In this document: positions 1 through 7,427 of the stretch, piece by piece | Layout: each line of letters starts with the position of its first letter | How positions within the stretch are numbered: the stretch's first letter is position 1 | Source: Treponema sp. | Lineage (GTDB): Bacteria; Spirochaetota; Spirochaetia; Treponematales; Breznakiellaceae | Direction: 5' to 3' | Assembly (NCBI GenBank): GCA_009780545.1 | Contig: WQZW01000019.1 | Location: 1 to 11,901 of the forward strand | Length of the DNA: 11,901 nt | Position numbers and translations under genes: made by a program | Notes under the pieces: model-generated | Seen by the model: only the letters and a program-made list of their open reading frames with translations | Databases searched by the model: none | What the model was told of the DNA's origin: nothing

Positions 1-1052
1 AAGGCGCATCCGGTTTTTATCTGTTCGGTCAGGGGATTTTTCGTCGCATAGTTTCTTTCAAGCCGCCACAGCATATTGTCGAGGTGCAGCGTGAAGTACA
101 GCATCAGCTCGGCGTTCCCGAAATCCATAAAGCCCGGCACGTCCAGTTCGCTCTTTACAAGCTCGACAATCCGCAGCGTTTCGGCGTCGACGGTTTCCCC
201 GATGTTTTCCAGCGTCAGCGTGCTGTAGTCCACTTTCGTCAGGCGACTGAAAAGCAGAAGCAAAAGCTCGTCGGTTTCCGGTCGATTGAATTTAACATCG
301 TAAAGCGCTTCCAGCCTTTCGATGATTGCCCGCGCCATCTCTTGCTCTCCGTTTCCAAAGCGATACGCTTTTTTCGGCGGAGGTACCGGATGGTTGCCTT
401 TAATTCGGTCGATGCTGATGAACAGATCAAGCACGAGATTCATCAGCGAATATTCGTTGATAAAATATCTGCGCTCGTTGCATATTTGCGAAAGCGTTTC
501 CTTCAGGTGCGCCGCGTCATAGTCGGGAAAAGCCCTGGCTATGGCGGACATGCTAAGGATATTGTCATTGAATTCGGCAAGCATGATCTCGGCAAGCATT
601 CTTCTTTTGCCCGGCTCGCTGCCGGAGATGACGAACTTTCCGCCACGCTGCCCGACGGACAGGTCAAATTCGCCCAGCTTCCGCCGCATAACGGGAATGT
701 CCTTTCTGAGAGTCGAGTCCCCGACAAAAAGCTCGTCCTGAAAATCCTCTATGCTGAACGGCCTGTTTTCGCTTCCCAAAATTCGGCGGATCATGTAAAG
801 CGCGCGCTTTTCGGAGCTGTCCGGCAGCGGGGCTACGGCCGCCTCGATTTCACGAAACCGCGAAGCGTCCAGCGTGTATCCCTTCTCCGACGACTTTACG
901 AGTTCCGGATATTCACGGACTATCTCGCCGACATAGCTAACGACGCTTCTTACGGAAACTCCAATCCGCGCGGCAATTTCCCTGGCGGTAACCGCCGAGC
1001 CGTCGGATGGAAGTTTCCTTAACAAATTCAGGTGTTTGCCAAGTAACGGAAT
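1..1052 (-). CDS. PRD-domain transcriptional regulator, LicR/BglG family (partial, 3' end outside window)
   Basis: About 350 codons are open on the minus strand up to the window edge. The N-terminus is a helix-turn-helix (approx. residues 8-60, with AREIAARIGVSVRSVVSYV), then a second winged-helix-like part (approx. 80-145, with STLRKDIPVMRRKL). Next come PRD1 (approx. 165-280) and the start of PRD2 (approx. 290 on; H323 in LHLDNMLWRLERN followed by NPLTEQIK). This order is that of PTS-controlled activators such as LicR, which usually continue with EIIB- and EIIA-like domains; those would lie outside the window. It is the last gene of the PTS operon, 16 nt after the GH1 stop, and presumably controls it through PTS phosphorylation. 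The start is uncertain: no ATG, GTG or TTG follows the SD, and the best-placed codon is ATT (1052-1050). TTG at 1025 would lose nine residues but keep the HTH. The usual PRD1 His appears to be Asp (D209). Family confident, sugar specificity inferred from neighbours. Confidence 0.85.
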   Translation of the reverse strand, partial: MPLLGKHLNLLRKLPSDGSAVTAREIAARIGVSVRSVVSYVGEIVREYPELVKSSEKGYTLDASRFREIEAAVAPLPDSSEKRALYMIRRILGSENRPFSIEDFQDELFVGDSTLRKDIPVMRRKLGEFDLSVGQRGGKFVISGSEPGKRRMLAEIMLAEFNDNILSMSAIARAFPDYDAAHLKETLSQICNERRYFINEYSLMNLVLDLFISIDRIKGNHPVPPPKKAYRFGNGEQEMARAIIERLEALYDVKFNRPETDELLLLLFSRLTKVDYSTLTLENIGETVDAETLRIVELVKSELDVPGFMDFGNAELMLYFTLHLDNMLWRLERNYATKNPLTEQIKTGCA

Positions 1053-1054
1053 AT

Positions 1055-1061
1055 CCCCTCC
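1055..1061 (-). promoter_or_regulatory. Shine-Dalgarno of the PRD regulator, pointing to an ATT start
   Basis: GGAGGGG lies in the 16-nt gap after the GH1 stop. GGAGG ends 4 nt before an in-frame ATT codon at 1052. The nearest conventional start (TTG at 1025) is about 30 nt away, too far to use this site. Confidence 0.5.
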
Positions 1062-1068
1062 CCCGGCT

Positions 1069-2884
<1,816 letters not shown>

Positions 2885-2897
2885 CGTTCGTCCCCTT

Positions 2898-4142
2898 TCA
2901 GTTCGCGGCGGCTTTCTTCGCCGCCTTTTCCGCCTCCGCAGCAACCTGCTGTCTGTCGTACAGCTTGAAGAACGGATAATAGATGAGGAAATTCACCGCA
3001 AGCAGTATTGCCACAAGGACAAGTCCGCCAAGGCTTCGGCTTACAATCCACGTCGAGGCCGGAAACGGGAAATACCAAAAAGCAAATACTCCGCTCGGGA
3101 TATTCGCAAGCCCGCCCTTCAGCCACAAAAACGTGATAACGGGAGCGACAATGCCGTGAATCCACATCGGGATCATCAGGATCGGATTCCATACAACGGT
3201 ACCGAAGACAATCGGCTCGTTGATGTTAAGAATACTTGGAAAAATGGATGCCTTGCCAATGGCTTTTAAGCGTCTGGATTTTGCAAGAAATACCAGCATG
3301 AGACATAAAAGCATGGTTCCTCCCGCTCCGCCGATGGCTATCCATCCGCTGTATATAACCTCGGATGTCATAATCTTTGTAGGGGAAAGTCCCGCCGCAA
3401 TGTTGGCCGCATTTTCCGTTATGTTGGCGAGCATGATCGGACCTGTTAAGGAATATATCATCCATGTGCTTATTCCCATCGTGTAGAGAAAGCACATAAG
3501 GAAATACAGGAGCGTGAAGCCGACGATGCTTTCCGAGAAAAACGTGAGCGGGGAAAGCGCGGCGTTGATCAGCGAGTATATGTCCAAAGACAGAATCTCG
3601 ATGAGAAACCATGCGACTCCAATGCACAGGGTAACGGGAATCATGTTGTCAAACCATGCCCTGACAAATTCGGGAATTGAGGAATCTTCTTTGAAGAACG
3701 AAAATTTCCCGAAAAGGCCGACAACGGTTCCCGAAAAAATACCGACAATGATGGCAACAAAAATGCCGCCGGCACCGAGGCTTTCAAAAGCAAACTTTTC
3801 TGGCTCGTGAAGATAGGAACTCATAAGGTACATTCCGGCGGCGGCCATTCCCGCGACAAGGCGCAGGTGGTGAAGTTTTCTGCGTTCCATGTAGTTGAAA
3901 GGTATAAGGAAAGCCACAAACAAACCGACGATGCCGAATGAGTAGCTTACCATAGTCCACAGGTTCGGAATGGCCGGGAAGAAATCCTGCAGGATCGCCA
4001 GCATAGTTACAAGCGATCCTACGAAAATCATCGGCAGTATCTGCATCATTGAATCTTTGAGCGTCTGCACCCAAATGTTGTTGTTTATTTTGTTCATATT
4101 CGGGGCAAGGCTGACTTCCAGCCAGTTGATGATTGCCTGCAT
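2898..4142 (-). CDS. PTS lactose/cellobiose-family IIC permease
   Basis: 414 aa integral membrane permease that moves the sugar while IIB phosphorylates it. Hydrophobic segments run through the protein (for example approx. 32-54, 65-85, 125-145, 168-188, 207-240, 265-287, 318-340, 360-385), consistent with about ten membrane passes. The family motif NINEPIVFG is present, with E309 the conserved sugar-contact Glu, followed by WNPILMIPMW; IAIGGAGGTM is also typical. The loop that in many members reads GIHG is GIST here (S225), so the usual His is missing. The ATG at 4142 directly follows the IIB stop with no gap, and AAAGGAGG inside the end of the IIB gene is its SD, so the two are translationally coupled. 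The Lys/Ala-rich C-terminal tail is cytoplasmic. Family sure; substrate not. Confidence 0.93.
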   Translation of the reverse strand: MQAIINWLEVSLAPNMNKINNNIWVQTLKDSMMQILPMIFVGSLVTMLAILQDFFPAIPNLWTMVSYSFGIVGLFVAFLIPFNYMERRKLHHLRLVAGMAAAGMYLMSSYLHEPEKFAFESLGAGGIFVAIIVGIFSGTVVGLFGKFSFFKEDSSIPEFVRAWFDNMIPVTLCIGVAWFLIEILSLDIYSLINAALSPLTFFSESIVGFTLLYFLMCFLYTMGISTWMIYSLTGPIMLANITENAANIAAGLSPTKIMTSEVIYSGWIAIGGAGGTMLLCLMLVFLAKSRRLKAIGKASIFPSILNINEPIVFGTVVWNPILMIPMWIHGIVAPVITFLWLKGGLANIPSGVFAFWYFPFPASTWIVSRSLGGLVLVAILLAVNFLIYYPFFKLYDRQQVAAEAEKAAKKAAAN

Positions 4143-4463
4143 TTATTCCTCCTTTCCAAGACAGTCGAGCAGATTGTCAAGAGCTTCATCCCCGTCCAGG
4201 GTTGAGTAATAGCTTTTGTCCATCAACAAAATCTTCGGCCCGTCCGCGCCGATCCTGTTTTTCAGTTCGTCGACAAGGTAGGCAAGGTGCGGCCCTATCA
4301 TCACGCAGTCAACTTCCGGTGCGTAGGTTTCGATTTCCGACTCGCTTCGCGCCTTTGCGTCAAGTTCGACGCCCCGATTTTTTGCGGCCTTTCGCAGATT
4401 TGCCGCCATAAATCCCGAGGACGCTCCAGCTCCGCACGTCAGCAAAACGCTTATTTTATTCAT
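4143..4463 (-). CDS. PTS lactose/cellobiose-family IIB component
   Basis: 106 aa cytoplasmic phosphocarrier. The N-terminus MNKISVLLTCGAGASSG has the phosphorylated Cys at position 10 in the C-[GA]-x-G-x-S-[ST] P-loop-like pattern of the IIB-Lac/Cel family, and the remainder (ESEIETYAPEVDCVMIGPHLAYL) fits the rest of the fold. It takes phosphate from IIA H60 and transfers it to the sugar bound by IIC. The ATG at 4463 has AAAGGAG 8 nt upstream; a frame extension of ten residues to 4493 is not supported by homology. It is the first gene of the operon, with a promoter about 50 nt upstream. Confidence 0.93.
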   Translation of the reverse strand: MNKISVLLTCGAGASSGFMAANLRKAAKNRGVELDAKARSESEIETYAPEVDCVMIGPHLAYLVDELKNRIGADGPKILLMDKSYYSTLDGDEALDNLLDCLGKEE

Positions 4464-4509
4464 GACATTTTCTCCTTTGACCGTATCAGCCACATCGGCA
4501 ATTTAGGGA

Positions 4510-4538
4510 ATCATAGCCCGGGAATTTTGGGGAGTCAA
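4510..4538 (-). promoter_or_regulatory. Promoter of the PTS operon
   Basis: Minus strand: -35 TTGACT (4538-4533), 17-nt spacer, -10 TATGAT (4515-4510). Transcription would start near 4503, giving a leader of about 40 nt that contains the IIB SD. I see no clear operator palindrome, and no antiterminator hairpin fits in so short a leader, which agrees with control by a DNA-binding LicR-type activator rather than an RNA-binding antiterminator. Confidence 0.65.
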
Positions 4539-4575
4539 AGGAATTGTTTGCGTAATGGATGTGAAAATATTTGTC

Positions 4576-4597
4576 AAAAAACCTGGACTGCCCAGTC
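4576..4597 (-). terminator. Possible rho-independent terminator of the rlmM-like gene
   Basis: About 30 nt past the stop on the minus strand, a short stem (CTGG/CCAG with a 5-nt loop, or alternatively GACT/AGTC) is followed by G and six T. The stem is only 4 bp, so this is weak. It would separate the methyltransferase transcript from the PTS promoter just beyond. Confidence 0.4.
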
Positions 4598-4626
4598 TGC
4601 GGCAAGGGGAATTACCGGTTGAAGGA

Positions 4627-5565
4627 TTAGTCGGCTGGGTACATCCAGGTAAGCTCGTGCTTGTTGTGCCAAAGATGGACCAGGCTGCTTCCCGGAATGC
4701 CGGCCAGGAGCTTCGGGGTTTCGAAGTCCAGGCTTTCCGGTCCGCTGCCCTGCATCTTTACCGTGCAGACGAACCGGCGGCACAGGCCGGATTCCAGCCA
4801 CTTCAGTATCCACCGGTATAGCTTGGGCGGGTAGCAGGCCACGTCGCAGAACAGCCAGTCCAGCCGGCCGACTTCCTCCGGCAACAGCGAAAAGGCATCC
4901 CTGCGAGCGAATGTTACTTCCGGTAGGCCGGCGATTGCCGGGTCCAGCGGGGAACGGTCCACGGACAGGACCTTTGCGCCCAGGCCGGCCAATGCCCATG
5001 TCCAGCCGCCGGGGCTGGATCCGGCATCCAGACAGCTTTCCCCGGCCTTCGGCCACTGTCCCAGTCTGACCAGTGCCTCCCAAAGCTTGAGGTAGGCGCG
5101 GCTCGGCGGTCCTTCCCTGTCCTGCACGAACTCGACGACTCCGGCCGGAAACGGACTCGAGCAGGCGGGACTTGCCACCAGCGTATGTTCGTCCAAAAGT
5201 GTCCAGGCACCCATCGGCGAAGTGCCGGGCAGCCAGGGAAAAGGCCGCGGCTTGCCCCCGATCGGCGGTAGTTTCGAGGCGATCAGCGTTCCCCGCCTGA
5301 AGCAGCCGTCCAAAACGGCCGCCCAGTTTCGCTGAATCCCCCGCAAGGCCGTTGCCGCATCGCCTATGGAGCCAAACTCCAACCGAAAAGGCCGCAGCCA
5401 GGAGTTCAGATGCCAGAAAACCGGCTCCGGGCCCGGCTCCGGCACGTAGAGCAGCCTTCCCATGGCGGAAAACCCGACCCCGGCCCTCCGCAGTTCGGCC
5501 TGGAGATGACTTTCAAATCCCGGAACGCATTGGTAAACTTTCCCCGGAAGCGAAACTTGGACCAT
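4627..5565 (-). CDS. RlmM-like / FtsJ-family 2'-O-ribose methyltransferase
   Basis: 312 aa, predicted to transfer a methyl group from S-adenosylmethionine to a ribose 2'-OH of RNA; RlmM in Escherichia coli modifies 23S rRNA C2498. The SAM-binding motif CLDAGSSPGGWTWALA is at 178-193, followed by acidic D203. The FtsJ K-D-K-E tetrad can be placed: K160 (SRAYLKLWEAL), D241 (FCDVACYPPK), K270 (VCTVKMQ), E304 (NKHELTW). About 150 residues precede the catalytic domain, an RNA-binding part as in RlmM, but the protein is shorter than the roughly 366 aa E. coli enzyme. The ATG at 5565 has no SD; a -10 hexamer lies 5 nt upstream, suggesting a leaderless mRNA. Divergent from the radical SAM gene. Enzyme class confident; exact RNA target inferred. 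Confidence 0.85.
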   Translation of the reverse strand: MVQVSLPGKVYQCVPGFESHLQAELRRAGVGFSAMGRLLYVPEPGPEPVFWHLNSWLRPFRLEFGSIGDAATALRGIQRNWAAVLDGCFRRGTLIASKLPPIGGKPRPFPWLPGTSPMGAWTLLDEHTLVASPACSSPFPAGVVEFVQDREGPPSRAYLKLWEALVRLGQWPKAGESCLDAGSSPGGWTWALAGLGAKVLSVDRSPLDPAIAGLPEVTFARRDAFSLLPEEVGRLDWLFCDVACYPPKLYRWILKWLESGLCRRFVCTVKMQGSGPESLDFETPKLLAGIPGSSLVHLWHNKHELTWMYPAD

Positions 5566-5570
5566 GAGTG

Positions 5571-5599
5571 ATTGTACTTGGTCGGAGGGAAAAAATCAG
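5571..5599 (-). promoter_or_regulatory. Promoter of the rlmM-like gene, leaderless type
   Basis: Minus strand: -35 CTGATT (5599-5594), 17-nt spacer, -10 TACAAT (5576-5571). Five bases (CACTC) separate the -10 from the ATG, so transcription would begin at or next to the A of the start codon. Confidence 0.55.
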
Positions 5600-5715
5600 G
5601 GAAACGCATCTTTCTTCATCAATATCGGGTTCCCGCGCCTTGTATATCATATCAAGCAAATGATTACCACAAAGTTTTTCCCTGCCGAAAAGTTCCGCGC
5701 CTTGCTCGCGATTCA

Positions 5716-5744
5716 CTGACGAAGGAACTAATCTTTGCTAAGAT
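5716..5744 (+). promoter_or_regulatory. Promoter of the radical SAM gene
   Basis: -35 CTGACG (5716-5721), 17-nt spacer, -10 TAAGAT (5739-5744). The ATG at 5750 follows after 5 nt, the same spacing as at the rlmM-like gene. A competing reading is a TTG start at 5735 with GAAGGA as SD, which would place the -10 inside the gene. Confidence 0.5.
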
Positions 5745-5749
5745 CGATT

Positions 5750-6682
5750 ATGGCGGAAAATACGTTGGCCTTGGGGGAGTTCGGCTTCCAGTGGCACATT
5801 ACCTGGCGTTGCGGGGCCAAGTGCAAACATTGCTACCAGTCGGATTGGGGAAACATCGCCGATCCGGAATTGGACGGGCTCAAGGGGATTGCCGACCGAA
5901 TAATGGAGGCGGTCCGGGGGCCGGTTACGATCAACATCACCGGGGGCGAGCCGCTGCTGTACCGATACAAGGAAAGCGATCCTGACAGCTACGGCCGCGG
6001 GGTTTTCCAACTGATGGCGTACCTCGGCGGCTTCGACAAGCTCGGCGAGCTGAACCTCATCACCAGCAGCAAGGGCCTTGACCGGAGGCTCGTCGAGGGG
6101 CTGAAGTCGCTGCCCAAGCTTTCCTACGTCAAGGTTTCCCTGGAATCAGAGGACGGGCCGATCAACGATGCGATCCGTGGCCGGGGACATCACCGCATGG
6201 TCATTGACAACATCGGGGAACTTGTCGGGGCCGGGCTTCGGGTGATCATCATGACCACGCTGGGCAAGCATAATTACCGTTCGGTCGAGGGCCTGTGTTC
6301 CCTGGCCGCCAAACTGGGAACCGCAGGCGTGATGTTCGAACGCTTCGTTCCACTCGGCCGCGGCGCGGAAGAAATGGCCGCCTCGGTGCTGGAAGCCGAG
6401 CAATGGCGCGAAGTGCTTTCCGCTATCGGCCGGGTCGCCGACGTTTCCGCCGACGATCTTCTGCCGTTCAAGGCCTTCTGGGTTGCCGACGGCGAAGTGA
6501 TGGCCGCTCCCTGCTGCCTCGGCCGGGAATCCATGGCGCTCATGCCGGATGGCACCGTCTTCCCCTGTCGCCGAGTCCCGACCCCGGTCGGCAAACTCCC
6601 CGAGGACGGTATGGAACGCATCCTGGACATCCTCGAAGGCTATTCGGCAACCCCGCAGAAGTGCTTTGAGTTCGGGTTCTAG
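5750..6682 (+). CDS. Radical SAM protein with short SPASM/twitch-like C-terminus
   Basis: 310 aa. The cluster-binding CxxxCxxC is C21-G-A-K-C25-K-H-C28 in FQWHITWRCGAKCKHCYQ, and the SAM-contact GGE motif follows (NITGGEPLLY). The first 200 residues read as the usual radical SAM partial barrel. The C-terminal part has two Cys in APCCLGRES and one in TVFPCRRVP, around a PDGTVFPC signature typical of SPASM domains that hold extra Fe-S clusters. However, the usual CxxCxxxxxC block after it is absent; the protein ends with KCFEFGF. It may therefore bind one auxiliary cluster or none. SPASM-type enzymes often modify peptides, but no precursor peptide gene is visible nearby, so the substrate is unknown. 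Start: ATG 5750 after a promoter (leaderless), or TTG 5735 with an SD. Its stop overlaps that of the convergent hemerythrin gene. Confidence 0.85.
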   Translation: MAENTLALGEFGFQWHITWRCGAKCKHCYQSDWGNIADPELDGLKGIADRIMEAVRGPVTINITGGEPLLYRYKESDPDSYGRGVFQLMAYLGGFDKLGELNLITSSKGLDRRLVEGLKSLPKLSYVKVSLESEDGPINDAIRGRGHHRMVIDNIGELVGAGLRVIIMTTLGKHNYRSVEGLCSLAAKLGTAGVMFERFVPLGRGAEEMAASVLEAEQWREVLSAIGRVADVSADDLLPFKAFWVADGEVMAAPCCLGRESMALMPDGTVFPCRRVPTPVGKLPEDGMERILDILEGYSATPQKCFEFGF

Positions 6683-7161
6683 GCCGGCGGTTCCTTCGGG
6701 CTTTCCAGTTTTTTCTGTATAGCCAGGTATTCACCGACATCTTTGTCCTGAAAAGCGATGTGGGTGAGCACCCAATCCTTCAAAACACGCGCGAACTTAT
6801 TGGGAACGAATGGAACACCGTTTTCGTACCCATGAAGGACACCGAGAATTTCCTTTATCAGCCGTTCATGTTCCTTCTTGTGCTCGGAGGCATGGGGATA
6901 GCCGGCCTTTTCAAGAATTTCCATCTCCGCATCGAAGTGGAAATGCACGTATTGAACCACGCCGCTCATTGCTTCCTTGAAGCCGGCCTGGATGCCGTCT
7001 CTGCCATGGAGGCAGGCACTGTACAGTTTGTTGATCAGGTTAACGAATTCCCTGTGCTGCGAATCGATGATGCCAATGCCGGTATCGTACCTGGCCGACC
7101 AGGTAATAAGCATCTCGCCCTGTACAGGCGAGGCTTTCTGGTCCTTATTCTTGGCTTTCAT
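6679..7161 (-). CDS. Bacteriohemerythrin 1
   Basis: 160 aa, single-domain cytoplasmic oxygen-binding protein with a non-haem di-iron site in a four-helix bundle. All seven ligands can be placed with family spacing: H36 (IDSQHREF), H75 and E79 (HFHFDAEME), H94 and H98 (SEHKKEH), H134 and D139 (THIAFQDKD). Likely roles are oxygen storage, delivery or scavenging. About 16 extra residues precede the domain. The frame stays open for 86 codons further upstream, but that part has no family resemblance; I start at ATG 7161, which has no SD but a -10-like hexamer 5 nt before it. The TAG stop overlaps the radical SAM stop in a shared CTAG. Divergent from the MATE gene. Confidence 0.93.
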   Translation of the reverse strand: MKAKNKDQKASPVQGEMLITWSARYDTGIGIIDSQHREFVNLINKLYSACLHGRDGIQAGFKEAMSGVVQYVHFHFDAEMEILEKAGYPHASEHKKEHERLIKEILGVLHGYENGVPFVPNKFARVLKDWVLTHIAFQDKDVGEYLAIQKKLESPKEPPA

Positions 7162-7166
7162 ACTAC

Positions 7167-7196
7167 AGGATACCACAAGCCGACCCAATCTGCCAG
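7167..7196 (-). promoter_or_regulatory. Putative leaderless-type promoter of hemerythrin 1
   Basis: Minus strand: -35 CTGGCA (7196-7191), 18-nt spacer, -10 TATCCT (7172-7167), then 5 nt (GTAGT) to the ATG. The -10 matches consensus at only four positions, so it is weaker than its counterparts in this window, but the geometry is the same. Confidence 0.4.
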
Positions 7197-7364
7197 AGGC
7201 AAATTTGATACGGGGAGCGGTTCGACCCACGGACAGGCGAGTCGGCCTTCGCATCCTTGCTTGATGTAGTAGCATCTGCCTTGTTACAGTTGTCTCGGCA
7301 CCTGGTTCGTCATACCGTTGTCCGGTGTGGTAAAAAAATATTCCATGTTGTAAGATGATGCAAA

Positions 7365-7382
7365 CGGAGGGATACGCCTCCG
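7365..7382 (+). promoter_or_regulatory. Hairpin upstream of the MATE gene
   Basis: CGGAGG and CCTCCG form a 6-bp GC-rich stem with a 6-nt loop, about 45 nt before the MATE start. A possible -10 (TAAGAT, 7351-7356) lies just before it, so the stem could sit at the 5' end of the transcript; no convincing -35 was found. The rest of the 266-nt gap between hemerythrin 1 and the MATE gene shows no other clear feature. Confidence 0.3.
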
Positions 7383-7427
7383 GAATCCACCGGCAAACCG
7401 AAAGAGCAAGGCAGGACAAAAAGACAG

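Noticed and set aside
84..1022. Long plus-strand open frame (312 codons) opposite the PRD regulator
   Set aside because: The minus-strand frame gives a clear HTH-PRD protein; the plus frame has no family resemblance and is a shadow.
2885..2944. Basic N-terminal extension of the IIA gene (MLRRRKRRRRK)
   Set aside because: Overlaps the end of the IIC gene in another frame; the SD and family length support ATG 2884.
4464..4493. Ten-residue extension of the IIB gene
   Set aside because: The SD lies inside it and the active Cys would no longer be at position 10.
4572..4577. Perfect TTGACA on the minus strand as a second PTS promoter
   Set aside because: No acceptable -10 lies 16-18 nt downstream; it also overlaps the T-run of the presumed terminator.
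5641..5656. AT-rich near-palindrome between the divergent rlmM-like and radical SAM promoters as an operator
   Set aside because: The symmetry fails at most positions when the two strands are compared.
5631..5704. Repeated CGCGCCTTG motif (5631-5642, 5693-5704, again at 10760-10770)
   Set aside because: An 11-base match is expected by chance several times in 12 kb of GC-rich DNA; no wider similarity.
5572..5985. 137-codon plus-strand frame overlapping the radical SAM start
   Set aside because: Ends within the radical SAM gene in another frame, shows no motif, and lies across the divergent promoters; also considered as a precursor peptide and dropped because it lacks a leader or core pattern.
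7162..7419. 86-codon N-terminal extension of hemerythrin 1
   Set aside because: Open by chance; no hemerythrin family member needs it, the sequence is low-quality, and a promoter-like element lies just before ATG 7161.
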